Origin: Phytophthora hibernalis
Lineage: Eukaryota; Oomycota; Peronosporomycetes; Peronosporales; Peronosporaceae
Reading direction: 5' to 3'
DNA: 64,000 bases
Assembly (NCBI GenBank): GCA_012656075.1
Contig: JAAKBF010000087.1
Span: forward strand, 434,001 to 498,000
Below the pieces are notes generated by a model, which was not told the origin of the DNA, did no database searches, and saw only the letters and a program-made list of their open reading frames with translations. Below, piece after piece: positions 35,193 to 48,014 of this stretch. How positions within the stretch are numbered: position 1 is the stretch's first letter; each line of letters begins with the position of its first letter. The position numbers were made by a program, and so were the translations under genes.

Positions 35193-38100
35193 CTAGGCTG
35201 AGTGCTTGCGCGATCGCGTAATGGTAGTGAGTCGACCACGCAGCTCCGCTTCATGCAGTTGTAGTGTTCGAAACCCCTCTTGCTCGTCTACGTACTCAGG
35301 AGGCGGGTCACGGATGCGGCAGCGCTCCTCGCTTGTATACGCAGCAAACGCTGTTGGATCCTGTCGGCGCATGAACTCCACGCGGGTCTTTTTGGCGTCC
35401 ATGTGAAGGTGCATGGTAGAGTTCTGACGGCGGTTGGCGCGATGGAATTCTTCTGCTTGAGCTTCCTGACGTTTTTGACGCAGAATCTGCTCGAAGAAAG
35501 CGTCTTCACGCGCGGTACTTTGCTCGCGTGAATTAGCGAACACCTCCTGCTGGGCCAATTTGGTACACACGGAGATGTTGTACGCGTGCTCGATGTTCTT
35601 GCGTATATAAAGAGAGTCCGCGTAGATAGGGCGAACTCCTTCTGCATGCAGCGCGCGTTCCACGTTCTGCCACATTTCGCCAAGCTTGAATGTCGGGTAT
35701 TCTTTCGCAATTTCCAGCATCACTTGGTCTTGTGGCGTGAGGCTTTCAGCTTCAAAGGTAAAAGATACGTTCGCCAGGATCGAGTAGATTTTCGCCTTCA
35801 GATTCACATCCGGGTGAGTTTGATGACTTTCAAGTTGCAGAATGGAGCGTGTTGCCTGTTTGTCCGATGCAAGTCCCTGCGCAGCCTTTAAAGCGTCTTT
35901 AAGTCGAGCAAAAGCTGGTGACTCGGGCCTGTTACTTGGCGACTGAGGTAAATCACCACTAGTGCTGGCTTCCGGTGTGACGATAAAGGGACTTCTGCAG
36001 TTTGTGATGGACTGGAAGGCGCTGTGACGAACATTTGTGGAGGCCACCAAGTCGCTTTTGGGCAGTGATAATGTGGCATCCTGAATTGTTTCGTCCTGGT
36101 TCGAACGCTTCTCTGCAGTTTCTTCATCTGCGTAGATACGAAGCAGCACCTGGTTAGCACTAGCATTGTTGTTCTCGCCAGGCTGGTCACATCGCCACAT
36201 CTGATAAGACGGGATCGCGGCTGGGTTCACACATTGTTCAGCCAGTGCCGCTAACACTTGGTGTTTTATTGCCTTTGGTGCCGACGCGAGGATTGAGAGC
36301 AACTTGGGTACTCCATCTTCGTTAATGAAAGCTGTCTCATTTTCGAGATCTCCAATCACGCAGGACCTCACAGCGTCCACAATACCGATAAGGATGTTTT
36401 CCTCCAGAACGGAGTGTGATGGATCGAACTCCAGGTGCTGAATGAGGAAGCGAATACCGTTGGATTGCCGAAAGCGCTTGCGATTGGATCCATCATCGTT
36501 ACGACACATGCTAGCGCATGTAAGAATGGCATTGCGACGTATTGCGAATGTGTGTCTTGACGGAGGAGTCGCAAATATCTCCACAGCGGCCTCGATAGCC
36601 CCAAGTTTGCCTAACTCGGCTTGAAAGAACGGAATCGGTGGAGATACTTGAAGCATCAGTAGCCAAGCGGAGGCCAACACATCTTCACTGCCCGCATTGA
36701 GCTCGAGAAAATCCAGCAGCTTGGAATGACCCCCAACTTCATAAAAACTTTCAACTGCAAATGGAGCGACGTGGTTAAGCACACTGAGCGCTGTCCGTTG
36801 TAGTAGCTGGAGTTGCGGCACCGAGTATTTGTGAGCTGAGGCGCGAGGAAATGACGCACTGAAATCTTGCTGCTGGTTAACACTGCCATTATTCGCAATC
36901 GCGTAGGACAGCCAGACCTCCAAAAAGCGAAATTGTACCAGCTCGCTCAAATTCGCTTGATGGTCGTAGGATATCTCAGCAAGCAAAAACCACAACATTT
37001 GCTTGAACTCGAAATCCTCATCACTGTTCGTGGCATAGTATTGATTGCTAGCTGTGATTGCCGATGCTGTAGCAGAAGACTTATCCTGTTGGTTCCTTTT
37101 GGGTGAACTCGCTGACGCTTTAGCATGGGAGAGCTCTGCCGAAGTAGCGTAGGAAAATAGGCACGCAGTCAAACCAGTTGAGTAAAAGAAGTCTATCGAT
37201 CGACGCCGCTTTGAAAGAAGCTGCAAGATCATTATACACTCATTGCGCATCTCTTTGTCTTGCTGTCGGTACCCGTGAGCTAGAAGCAGCTCCAAAACGT
37301 GCAACATGGACTGAAACGTGAATTCGTTGCCCAAAGAACATCGCGTTGCGTAGCCGGAAAACTTCGAGTAGCTCCTTCCTGGACGCACACTCTGTGACCG
37401 TAGATAGTTTTTCGTGACTGAGCTCAAGCACATTCCAAAGAATTTCAAGACACAGCGGCAAGAGCTCGTCCTGCGGGTTCGATATGTTGTCAAGAATAAA
37501 TACGACGTAATGGAGCGCTCCACTCACAACGAGAACTTCCGCACAACGCTGGTAGGCCGATAGTTCGTACAATAAATCGATGAGCGGAAACAGAAGCACC
37601 GACAACCTCATTTGAATAGGCAGTGCGTTGCCAATTACTCGCACTAGTTCTTCCTCCAAGGTTTTCCCGTTCTCGTTGGCTTGTTGGTTTTCTGGTGTTG
37701 CCATAGAGGCTGAGGCAGGTCTACTTTCAGCCCCTCCTCCAACTTAGCAACATTTTGTTGATCTGATGAAGCAGCCGGGGAATTGTTGATGCCGTCAACG
37801 CCGTGCGAACCACGGTGGATAGTGCTGGGAGCCGAGGCTGGCTTTACCGTACGAGTTGGAGCCAGACCTTCTTTTGGCGAGGAATAGTTGTTGTCTTCCA
37901 CTGAATTTCCCACATTTTGCGTATCTTCTTGCTGAGTGAGGCTCTTGGAGTTTCTTACCGGAGCCGAAGTGGGTTTCCTGGGGTTTTGAGAAGCGCTATT
38001 ACTTTGTTCAGAGGTAATCTTTTCTTCCGTTTCCGTAGATTCCACTCCTGCCTCGTCCACACTTTCGTCATCGTCTTGGTTTTGCTCCTCGCTAGTTTCC

Positions 38101-39012
38101 TGGCCCATTGTACTTGTTTCGTCTTCAGTTAGACCTACGGAATCCTCCTCAATCTCGTTCTCCTGCGAATATTCGTGTTCTTCTCCTTCTGTTTCCTCGT
38201 CTGGGAAAAGATCATGCATTACCGCAACAATTGTCTCCACCGTTCCTGTTTCTTCCATGAGGTTCTGACTAAAGATCCGTGGTGTCACTCTCAGGTCGTC
38301 CGATTTGGTCTCCGCGTTATTGCTTCTCGTTTTCGGCGTCGGTCGAGCCAAACCTGTTTTTCAATGTTACGATAAAGTGAGCCTACAGACCAAACCAGAC
38401 ATTTACTGATCGAAATCAACGCACATTCCCCAGTAGCGAACGTCCGCAGTGCTTCTGCAGCTGCGACTTGCACGTCAATGTCTTCGAACGACAAAAGTTC
38501 TCCAAGAGTGGGGAGAAATCCATGAAACAGACTCGGGTTGCTGATCTCTTCGTTCGACTTCTGTCGAATAAACGGCTGCATCAAAAGATAAACCACCACC
38601 GTCAGCAATACGATTAAGTACATCAACAATAATTCCTCTCACCTTGCAACATCTCGTGATAGCCAGCACAAGTTGTTCATTGAACTGTGGAACTCCATCC
38701 TTCACTTTATTTTGCAACAACTTCAGCAAATCACCAACCAATGGCAACTCCGCCACTTTCCACCTGATTACAACACAAAATCGTCAATGTATCTCCTTTT
38801 TCAAGAAAAATCTACAGATTCAAAGCCAAATACCCCAGTTCGTTCTCGTAAAGGATGTTTTTAGTCAGCGCCAAGTGCCTCGCGTGATTATTTCTTGTCT
38901 GTGGGTCGCCCAAAGACGCGAAAAGCTTCTGGAAACTCTCCCATGAGTCATTCCCCATGGATATCGACGTCCGAGGCGGCGTAGACGGCATTGGGTATCG
39001 ACGGGACGCCAT
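35193..39012 (-). CDS. CFAP69-like armadillo-repeat axonemal protein
   Basis: A protein of motile cilia and flagella, matching the zoospore stage of an oomycete. The minus-strand ATG at 39012 starts a gene of about 1,150 codons. Exon junctions: ENELG then VAELPLVGDLLKLL (intron about 38765-38830), RCCK then PFIRQKSNEE (intron 38576-38643), and a third short intron near 38360-38410. An acidic Glu/Ser/Thr-rich insert of about 200 residues lies at 37700-38290. Helical armadillo repeats follow: GALHYVVFILDNI, EILWNVLELSHEKL, NEFTFQSMLHVLELLLAHGY, RNECIMILQLLSKRRRSID and DEDFEFKQMLWFLLAEI. The C-terminus is charged and helical, ending at the TAG at 35193. Frame breaks near 37680 and 37325 look like single-base errors. 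The match to CFAP69 rests on the block around the FYSTGL and DEDFEFK motifs. Confidence 0.75.
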
Positions 39013-39143
39013 CGCTGCAAAATGGCTACACTACATCCGTCGCTTCAAGTTGCAGTCACTAAAGTGACCATCAGGGTTTAGTGGCATATGTACGCCAATC
39101 AAATCCCATCAAACCTAACGACTTCAAGTTGAACAATTTAACA

Positions 39144-40984
39144 ATGGAGAAATCCCCGAGCGCCTCCACATTCTTCTCCGAGGACTAGAGCGGATAACTA
39201 TCTATTGAACAAACGTACGATGACAGTGGAGCAATTACAGCGCGAAATGCACGCTCGTTGGAGCAAAAATGGGCCTGTGGTGCAGATATCCAAGAAGATT
39301 CCGGTGCCGTTGCTCCCAGGAGAGACTTTGGAGCAATACACGCGCAAATTCGAGTACTGGATGACCGAGAAAGGACAGGATCTGGAGAAAGTACGTGCAA
39401 ATGCCAGTCGAGAGCGCAACTTTTGGTTTTCATTCGCCCACCTAAGAGTGGGGACTACCAGTTCGGATAGGAAGAGGAACAGAGAAGGACAATTCGCACG
39501 ATGATCCTAACAAACGGCAACGAAAGGATGAATCGTGTTTGGTTAAGAGTAAATATCAGGATTGTGGACATTTGGAGGAATCCAATGAAGTGACTCAACC
39601 TGACACGACATTGCCTCGAACAGCGGAACTATCCAGCCCAAGAACCCGCGGCGAATTATTAGCGCATTATGTGGTCACCCCAGAGGAGTATTTTCGAGAA
39701 CGCACGGAGCTCCGTGTGTCAGGCCAGAGCTTGGCCAAGATCCCAATCCCGTTGCAGCCTGGGGAAACGATACACCAATATGAGCACGAGTTCAGTCATT
39801 GGGCACTGCGATTCAACGAGACCCTGAAATCCCTGCAGTCGAAACCGGTTAAAGAACGTAGGTTTCGCTTTCACTTTGCGCAAAGGAAAGCAACATTATC
39901 CTTGTCTACCGTTAACTCGCGATTATCGAGATGCAGCCCACTGAAGGCAAAATATTTGCGTGGTACCCCGTGGCTCGAAGAAGACAGACAAGTATCACGT
40001 GAGGTCGCTAATCCAGAGGTTGTAACGAATGGCAATGGCGGAAATGTAGTCGAGCAACATGAAAATGTTGTGTCTGCTGGTTCATTTGATGGAGATGTGC
40101 TTGAAGCCAACAATTTGGCCGATGCATCACCGCCCATAATGCATGTGCCACCAAATGACCAAGAAAATTCGACGTTAAATGGCGCAGATATCGGTGCGCG
40201 TTCTGCAAGCCCACCGATCATTGACCGTATTGAATCGACTAGAACCCGTCCCTCCAGCCTGACCGGGGGAATGAAACAAATTATATCGTCCGAAACGAGT
40301 TCGGCAAACCGAGTGAGGAACTTGAGGCGAAAGTGGCGCGGCTCCAGCAAGAACTTGACGGTATTCATCGCGACAAGAACGCGTCCATGGTCTTTTTCGA
40401 GTGATGGAAGATTTGGAGAAGTGTCCGTTGACAAGTTCTAATGAACGAGACTGCAATCGCTGATGCGCTTGCCTATATAAAAGAAACTGGAAGTATTGGT
40501 GAGGTTGAGACTGAAGAGCATAACAATCAGATCGCGGAGCTCGACATGGCTGTTCAACAATGAAAGAAGAAACGTGCTGCTGCTCTTGCCGCTTTGATCG
40601 TGTTCAACTGGATCGGACCACAAGAAAAGCTTGTTTCAATCCTCCACGAAAATCACTCGGAAGAAAAAACTCGGAGCGAAGCATGATAAATGGGCGGCGA
40701 TCGTTTCTCGAATTGCGGAGAAAACCCACCTACTGGCAACGTTGGAAAACCAGCTACATGTTCAGCTTCAATTGGAGAGGACGTTGTCACCTTCACTCAC
40801 TGGAGCAGGGAAAGTGCTCCGATACAAGAAACTGCGAGACTTGTCTGAAAAATGGACCCAGGAGCTAGCGACGAAAATGAGTTTGGAAAACGATCGCCAA
40901 AAGTTGTTGATGTGCTTTCTGGAGGGCGACGACGAGATCCGAGAGTTGGTGAAGGACTTATTGACGAAAACCAGCCTTCTGTGA
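39144..40984 (+). pseudogene. P1: PGET-domain/coiled-coil family member, probably inactive
   Basis: First of three plus-strand paralogs. It has two N-terminal copies of an unnamed domain: copy 1 with KIPVPLLPGETLEQY at about 39291 and copy 2 with KIPIPLQPGETIHQY at about 39736, each followed by a Y-x3-F-x2-W segment and, about 20 residues on, an ER-x-F motif with Phe-Ala. A polar linker follows, then the family coiled coil from MNETAIADALAYIKETG (40441) to DDEIRELVKDLL. Breaks: near 39180, near 39470-39510, near 40400, and an in-frame TGA at about 40561 within the coil, where the paralogs have Glu-Lys. The stop is a substitution and suggests real decay; the indels may not. Paralogs P2 and P3 lie at 45.5 and 48.0 kb. 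No known function. Confidence 0.65.
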
Positions 40985-41540
40985 GCTTGAGATCGCCGGT
41001 ACATTATCAAGGACATCGATGAAGTGATGATTTATTTAAAAGCTTCGCACCCAAACTAAGGAGCTCGTTGCTTCGATCAACAATGATGTTTCATCAGATG
41101 AGATATTATCGTGCACATACTATTTTTGGGCCGAAGACTAATATAACAATACTTTTCGAAGAATATTTATATTATAATATTTTAAACATGCATTTGCATA
41201 ATATTATACTAACGTTACTACCGGTATGATTTATTTCCAAATAATAATTTGTTTTCCTTTTAATAAGATCAAGATACAATTTAAAAAATGTGTTCGCATG
41301 CCCTCCACTGCTGTATTTGCCTGCCAGGCACGCTCGGCAAACATACGTCAATGCTGATCCATCAGGCATAGGCACGAATATGTGTTGGGCTCGGTAGGCC
41401 CTCCACCTCGCTCTCGCTCACGCAGTGCTCGGAAAATAAAATATTAAATTGAATTGGTTCTGAAGAAAAGCATAATAAGTAACTGCCGTAACAGCAGCGG
41501 CAATAATAATATTTGCAGAAATTGCCTAAACTAGCTAGGA
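40985..41540. other. AT-rich spacer, no gene recognised
   Basis: Strongly AT-rich stretches (for example 41160-41300). No coding signal or repeat that I can support. Confidence 0.5.
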
Positions 41541-41613
41541 TCGGAACGGTGTAGTGGGTTGGGGACGACCCTACCAATCTGCTACGCACGGGTTCGAGTC
41601 CCGCACCCGTCAC
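41541..41613 (+). ncRNA. tRNA-like sequence, probable SINE head or tRNA pseudogene
   Basis: A perfect internal promoter B box, ggttcgagtcc, lies at 41591-41601 and an A-box-like gtgtagtgggttgg at about 41549, at tRNA spacing. The T arm folds with four of five pairs, but the acceptor stem does not close and no credible anticodon arm forms. That fits a tRNA-derived SINE or a decayed tRNA gene rather than a working tRNA. Confidence 0.5.
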
Positions 41614-41829
41614 GAAGCTGTTGCATGTCACTAGGACTATCCTGTCCTGGTTAGGGTCATCCGCCAATCAAAATGAGTCGGCGACGGCACAGCACCAGCG
41701 GACACGGTTTTTGGTGTGTATTTAATTAAACCTTCAATAGACTATGATTCAGCAGCACAAGTATTTTATTATTGATAAAAGGTTTATCAGGATAGAGATA
41801 CTGATACTAGCTAGACCAGCTGTTAGGCA

Positions 41830-43343
41830 CATGTCGTGGTTGGCCCGTAGAAAGACGATCATCTCGAAGTTGGCTGGGAGCAGGCTTTAGCGAAGCGGCG
41901 TCAGAACCAGCTTGCACTGTGAGAACAGACGTTCGCAGCGATTGCTTGTCGGCGGGATCATTCGCAGAAGGTCGATGTACCTTGTGCTAGATGCATGACG
42001 CGGACGTTTGGCGTTACGAAGTGTGGCTGTAGCGAAGTCCACCGTTTCCGGAGCTGTAGGCTGCGTAGAAGTTCGAACAGCAAATGGAGCTACGGTCCTT
42101 CCTCGGTAGCGGTCAGAGCTTGGTCAGCCAGAATCTTGATGACGGTACTCTCAAAGACTGGAGAGTGAACGACCCTAGCTGTCGGCTTGAGCTGCTCTGT
42201 CATGGACGGATACTCCGTCATTACCGCGTCGAATAGAAGCCGCACGTCCGCTAGACTGCGTTCCTCTCCTTGAAGTTTCACGCACACGCTGTCGAGGTCT
42301 TCGATCTTTTTAACTAGTTGCACGATCTGGCGATGAGTGCTGGGGCGAGGAAGCAAGTCTTCGACAGATGCGACCATTTTGATGGCGTCTCGGATCTTGA
42401 CATAGCGAGTGAGCATCTTGTACGTCGAGGATCACCGCGTTGCGTTAGCCTTGAGTGGCTTCAAGCTCGTATGCCGCGCAAGACCTGCCACATTGTTGGG
42501 AAATCGAAACTGAACGCAGAGGGTTTGCACTTGCTCGATGAGCAGCTTGTAGTCCTCTAGGTACCGGCAAACCGCACACCCGATCAGCGGCACACCGAGT
42601 CGAGTTGCAATCGCCTGGTTGGTTGCGCAGTTGTCCGCAACGAGGAACATGCGCATGTTGCTATCTTTGTCGTAAAGCTCCAGAACAGCGTCGATCATCT
42701 CGATGTGCGCGACAGCAGTCTGGCCGTACTCCGCTGGCGAGATCGAGAGCAGAACTTGGCGTAGTTGTCCACCTTGAGCAAAGACACCGTAGATACCGAC
42801 GAAGTGAAGTGTCCCGCACGATCAGCCATCAAACATTAGACCAAACGCGCCACCCATGTTCCCCTTGATGCGTGCTCCCACCTTACCAGCCACATACCTC
42901 ATGTAGCGCAGCAGAATCTTGGACGTGACGAACTTGATACTAGCCAGCGCACGCGTCAACGGATTGTCGACTTCCACGAGGGCGTGGTTTCGTGCGATGA
43001 TCCACTGCATCCACTTGAAGATCTCCATGGTCCTCTTGTCTACGAAGCTGTGAGCCTCCAGCGTCTTGGTGTTGTTACGTCGGCTCTCTTCGTACAGCTC
43101 AGCGTAGCCAGGATGCTTCGATGCGAGGTGGTTAATCAGATTCGTGTAGACTGTTCCAGGAGTCTGCTTGCGGGCCTTTCCGCACTGCTTGCAGGCGAAT
43201 TGGCCCTCGCCGCAGTCGGTGTAGAAGAAGGTCGAGATGGAACGAGACGCTGACATGGCACTTGGAAATTGAGAAGTGAGGGCGTGAGTGAGTTCCGAGT
43301 GCTCTAACTGGTGTAGCAACTCAGGACCAGTCACTGATCTCAA
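41830..43343 (-). mobile_element. hAT-family DNA transposon, transposase pseudogene
   Basis: The minus strand encodes, in order, a BED-type zinc finger (ACKQCGKARKQ then NLINHLASKHP) at about 43190-43120, a helical region, GLMFDGWS near 42830 with the first catalytic Asp, LVADNCATNQAIATRLG near 42630 with the second, and the hAT C-terminal dimerisation block (DLLRMIPPTSNRCERLFSQ near 41950, then FEMIVFLRAN). The reading changes frame at about 42830 and 42430 and has a stop at about 41888. Terminal inverted repeats and 8-bp target duplications were not found. Inactive. Confidence 0.85.
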
Positions 43344-43432
43344 TCGACCACCAGCTTGTCACTCGTTTTTACGTGCGGTAAAAACTCAGTTTTACTTATT
43401 ACGGGGGCAATATGATATTTTACGGGAGCTGG

Positions 43433-44273
43433 CTAATTCCAATAATCACTTATCTGGCAAAAACGTAGGATTGTTTTGCTACAAGGCCAAGACGCATTAT
43501 TATTGGTTAAAAATGCAGACTGATAGTTGCGGTTCGCTGTTGATTGTATTGATGTTGCTCCGACATCTTCCTTGGAATTGACAACCCAGTGGATACTGCA
43601 ACAGCAGTGATATGCCGCACCATCACACCCCAGTCGAGAAAATTTCTTGCATGTTTTGGTTGGGGGGTCATGAGCACGGATTTTCGTAAGCGGGGATGGC
43701 CGTGATGACTGTCGCCAAACCACCATAGTTTCCATACCCGAAGGGGTCCGTGCGAGGAAACACAAAGCCTTCGGCAATAGGTGAAATTTGCCATCATAAA
43801 AGTGAGCAATGCTGTAATCGGTGGAACGTTTAGTCTGAGGAGACACCAATGATGTCACTTGCGCCAGCCCAACACGCTCCAGTAGCCGCTCAGTTGTTGT
43901 CTCCAGTTGGTCCTTTGTAATGTTGCCTGCTGCAATCCTTTTCGCCATCAAGGTGTGGTGTCCATGTTTTTTGGCACCTCCAAACAACCTGCCACCTCAG
44001 CTGTGAAGGCCGCGTCCACGGATGTATTTTAGCTATAAAGGATCGCTTGTGCTGGTCCCAACCTCCGTCCTCTTCCCCAGCCACCGCCTTCTTCCTATCG
44101 AGAGCGGGCACCTTCTTGCTCCTCTTTGCCTTGCTCGTGGCCGCCTGGGTGTTCGACGAGCGCTCTGTGAACTTCGAGCGTGCGGAGAGCGTCGTGTTGA
44201 TAGTGACCGCCGGGTACGAGGTAGATACCGAGCTACTGGTGGGTGCCGGATCCATGGTGGGTGTCAAGTGCAT
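43433..44273 (-). mobile_element. degenerate transposon-like coding relic
   Basis: Two overlapping minus-strand frames joined near 43990 (a shift inside GGLFGGAKKHGHHTLMAK) give a basic, Ser/Thr-rich N-terminus (SKAKRSKKVPALDRKK), then RTPSGMETMVVWRQ and, in another frame, VWKLWWFGDS. The pattern resembles a multicopy oomycete ORF with KLWWFGD and a following WGVMVRHI block, but I cannot name the superfamily. It sits directly upstream of the hAT transposase on the same strand and may be a separate insertion. Confidence 0.45.
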
Positions 44274-44390
44274 GGTGGGCGTCGTGCTGGCAGAGGCCGT
44301 CGTGTGCGTGACGGTACCGAGTTCATGGTGGGCGTCGTGCTGGCAGAGGCCGTCGTGTGCGTGACGGTACCGAGCTCATGGTGGGCGTCG
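44252..44390. repeat. 53-bp tandem duplication
   Basis: The unit beginning catggtgggcgtcgtgctgg starts at 44271 and 44324, with a partial third start at 44377. The two full copies are nearly identical. A shorter related piece begins at 44252. Period 53 bp, not a multiple of 3. Confidence 0.85.
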
Positions 44391-45430
44391 AGGGTGGTAC
44401 AGTTACATCTCGGTGACATGCCGCCTACACCATGTGCGTGGGGAAGCTCAGCAAGTCTGGCTGGAGGCGGCTCCAAGCCTCCACGAGCCGCGCGTGCTCG
44501 TCCGTGTGCGAGCGCTGCAATGCCACCGGGTCCTGATCAAAGCGACGAGATGTTACCCATGAGCAGAAGGCATGCGAACATGGGCTGCGGCTGGGTTGGC
44601 CTGTTTCCGACCAGAGTGTATCCTCGTCGGGGGTATGGTGAGCGTCGAGTGCAAGGCAGACTTTGACGATCTGGATTCCGTTTTTGGCGAATGGCGTGCA
44701 TTGACTGATCGTTGGATATTCAGGTGACGATATAGACACCATCCGAGCACAAAAATGCTGCATACAAATTCGAAGTAATACATCTTCACACCATTTTGAA
44801 TGACTGTAAAAATAGGAGCGGAAAATCCTACGATCTAATACAAACAAGTAGTATCTGGCTACGAAACAGCGACAATCAGTTATTCCGTAAGTATAATACG
44901 ACAATTATTTAATTGGTATTATTTTATCCGAGTGAGCGGCTCACGGTGCTCTCGTCGCCGAATTGAAAGCAATGCTTTTAAAAGCCGGCGGTCATGGCGA
45001 CGCCGGCGTCGGTCTTCAGGATATTGATATCGACAGGTACGCGGTCATCCATCGGGCGTCGAGAACCTCCAGCAGCTGACGAAGGACGTGGACGGTCTGG
45101 GGAAGGAGCCGCCTCCATCGTGCTGAGACAGAATACACAACGACGCTGTAGGACGGTATGGTCCGGAGGCCCGATGGCCCGCGAACCTGAAGGTGTCGAT
45201 ATCCGGCTCGTGGAAGTCGCGCAGCTGCTGGCAATGATCCTCGACTCTTCCACACCTGGGCCACTTCAAGAAGTACTCTACGGATCAACAGCACCTCACA
45301 TTCTTCCGCGCGTACCTGGCAAACAAAATCATATGAAAGCGATGAACACATTCTGAATGTGTCCATCCACAGTGTCGCTCAGTAGGGGTTTTACCGGTAC
45401 TGATGGTATCGGTAGCAGTACATGTACAGG
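44391..45430. other. no intact gene; minus-strand coding relic
   Basis: On the minus strand a block LKWPRCGRVEDHCQQLRDF followed by DIDTFRFAGHRASGPYRPT is readable at about 45265-45145 with stops and frame shifts on both sides. It looks like a remnant of a multicopy gene or transposon, without a family I can name. The remainder holds nothing recognisable. Confidence 0.35.
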
Positions 45431-45435
45431 TCTCG

Positions 45436-45525
45436 CGGGCCGGTATTACTGAAGCCGGTATTATTAATACTGAAGCCGGTATTATAATACTGAAGTCAGT
45501 AATACTGCAGCCAGTTACTGAAGCC
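45436..45525. repeat. degenerate 20-bp tandem repeat upstream of P2
   Basis: Units of the form gccggtatta-tactgaa recur about five times with lengths of 15-21 bp and rising divergence towards 45525. It ends a few bases before the P2 start codon. Confidence 0.6.
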
Positions 45526-45529
45526 GTCG

Positions 45530-47924
45530 ATGTCTGCTCTGGATGGGGCGTTGCCGTCTCGACGACCCGCAACAACAAAGCCAGCGAATACCTACGCATC
45601 CAGTCTTCTGACCAAACGGGGGCTCAGTGTGGGAGAATTCCGCCAAGAGCGACTGCAGCGATCAAGGCAACCCCTCCCCACCTCCATCCAGTGCAATTCC
45701 GGTACCTCTGTATGCAGGGGAGAGCCAAGACCAATACAAGCACGAGTTTGAGCAATGGTTGGCTAGGAAAAGTGATAGTTTGGAAGAAATACGCAAAGAC
45801 CGAAGCGGGAACGCAAATTCTGGCTCACCTTCGCTTTCCGCAGGGTGCAAACTTTCAATGTAGGAAACAATGTCAAGAGGTTAAAAACGCAGGCTGGAAG
45901 ACGACTGTGACGCCTTTTACCAACGTTCTGCTTCTTATGAGAGGAAACGATTGCGACAACGAGATGTCGAAAGGGATAAAAGTGCTCGAAACTTTGACGA
46001 GGAGAAACTCGTACTTGGACCAGTTTAAGCCACACCGAGAAGATCTTTCGGGTAACGTTACTGTGAGGTCTCGTTCACGTACGCATTCAAGCGACTCTAG
46101 AGATGAAGATCAGTATTATCAGCGATATGAAATGGCTCCACGAAGTACGCACAATAGTCGGACGTACCAATCACCATCACATGTACAGCACTCTTCCCAT
46201 GGTGACACCGTTTCAGGGCCAGGCCGAGGGAAGCTTGTCAGGCAAATGGAATGCTGGCCAAAATACCAAAGCCATTGTTTCCAGGCGAAACCGAGTACGA
46301 TTATGAGCAAGCGTTTGGGCGTTGGCTACATCACCGGAAAACGTCGGAGCTGTCGCTGCGCCACGAACCGCTAAAAGAGCGAGTTTATCGTCATCAATTC
46401 GCACGACAGCGAGTTATACGCAAGCCCCCTTCAAGCATCGACCACCCTCTCTCTCATAGGCGCCCACAGTCGCCACTGTCAAAGTCACGGAGGTATCTTT
46501 TCAAGACAGAAGAAATACCTCACGCGATACATTCCGATGGTGATCACGGAGAGCGAGACTACAAGACTGAAAACGTACCCCGAAAACCTTCGCGATCCAC
46601 GTCATTTTCTTCTTCCGAATCCACGGTGAACTGTGATCGCACGACGATGAACCACTCAATTTGCGTGGTTTCTCAAGCCAGTCATCAAATGTTAAAGAGG
46701 AAGGTGACAGCGGCCATAATGGTACTGGCGTCAGTATGTCAACCAAAACTTCTCAACCCCCGGAAGAGTGTGCGTACAGACGCAACAGATTTTTCATCTC
46801 ACGCTACTCAGCAAACAGCACAAGAACCACAGCAAGCTAGAGCCAGTGAAAAGAGTATTGCTTCAGAAGATTTCACCTTACACACACTACGCAAACCTGA
46901 CGAAAACCAAGTCAAACCAACTTCTCAAGACACCCCTCCAAACTGGGCGTTAAAGTTGATAAGCCGCATTCAGGAACTTGAGAGCACAGTATCTGTGCTG
47001 CAACGACAAGTCGAGACTTACCGCTTGAATGGTGGAGCTCAACACTATTCTTCTTGTCACGAGCTGCGACGCAATATGTATGGCGGTACGCCTTTGACTA
47101 CTGGGACATTAAAACAAGAAGTTTCACAAACGTCCACCAGTTCTCCTGGGATTGCTGTGATTACTACCAGTAGCAAGAAGGACGGTAACATTCAAGTACC
47201 GGGTTTAAATATTCGAGACATGCTTCTTGGCAACGAGGACAATTGTACTGCTGATATTCCACTATCCACAACAAAACCTGCCGTTCAAACCAAAGTGGGT
47301 GCCCCGACTAACGAGGAAATTATTCGTGAGGTTACTCTCAATCTAGCGCTTGATGTTCAATCACGAGAAAATGAAGACTCCAAGAAGCGACAGATAACGG
47401 AGGAGTATGACCACCTGAACGAACAAATTAAGATGAATAAGACTGCTATCAACGATGCGCTGGAGTACGTAAAAGCTACTTCAAGTATCAAAGACGTCGT
47501 CGTCTCAATTAACCAAGAGAAGGAAAAGCGCGCTTCTGCGTTAGCCGCCTTAATAATTTTCACGTGGGTCGGAAAGGAGGAAACTTTGTTGTCTGTTCTG
47601 AGCGAAAAACCGTTAGCAGCACGGAAAAATGACTCAAGCCACGAGAAATTGGGGACGATTTCTTCTCGGATCCAGCAAAAAGACAGCGAGTTGGAGACTC
47701 TCAGGATGCAATTGAACGAACAACTTCATTGGGTGAGCGATTTTCCATCCAACGTTTCGGAGACAGAGAAGACTGCGATCCAAAGCTCTGCGAAAGTTGT
47801 CCAAAAGGTTAACCAAGGAGCAAACGGCGAAAAACAGCTTCAGCAAGAGCGTGAAGATGTTTTAATGAGCTTTTGCAAGCTGACGATGAAACCCGAAAGC
47901 TCGTCAAGAAATTCTTATGATTGA
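45530..47924 (+). CDS. P2: PGET-domain/coiled-coil family member
   Basis: Second plus-strand paralog. The ATG at 45530 aligns with the P3 start at 48015 (both lead into a Ser-Arg-Arg-rich segment). Domain copy 1 has AIPVPLYAGESQDQYKHEF at about 45691, copy 2 KIPKPLFPGETEYDYEQAF at about 46259. Then come a long polar linker, a central coil beginning NWALKLISRIQELE at about 46941, and the C-terminal coil from EEYDHLNEQIKMNKTAIND (about 47402) to QEREDVLMSF. The second half is one frame of 557 codons. The first half changes frame near 45660, 45815 and 46245; the last codons shift at the T-run 47871-47874, where one extra T restores QADDETRKLVKKF as in P3. Ends 91 bp before P3. No known function; an intracellular, possibly nuclear, oligomeric protein is inferred from the coils. 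Confidence 0.65.
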
Positions 47925-48014
47925 AGTGGACAACTTGTCAAAACGAATCAATCATCTGTTCAAACGAGATGAACTTCAAATCGCTAAAATTGAGCTTGGT
48001 GTCCCATCCAGTCG

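Noticed and set aside
41541..41613. A functional tRNA gene
   Set aside because: The B box is perfect but the acceptor stem does not pair and no anticodon arm of proper length forms.
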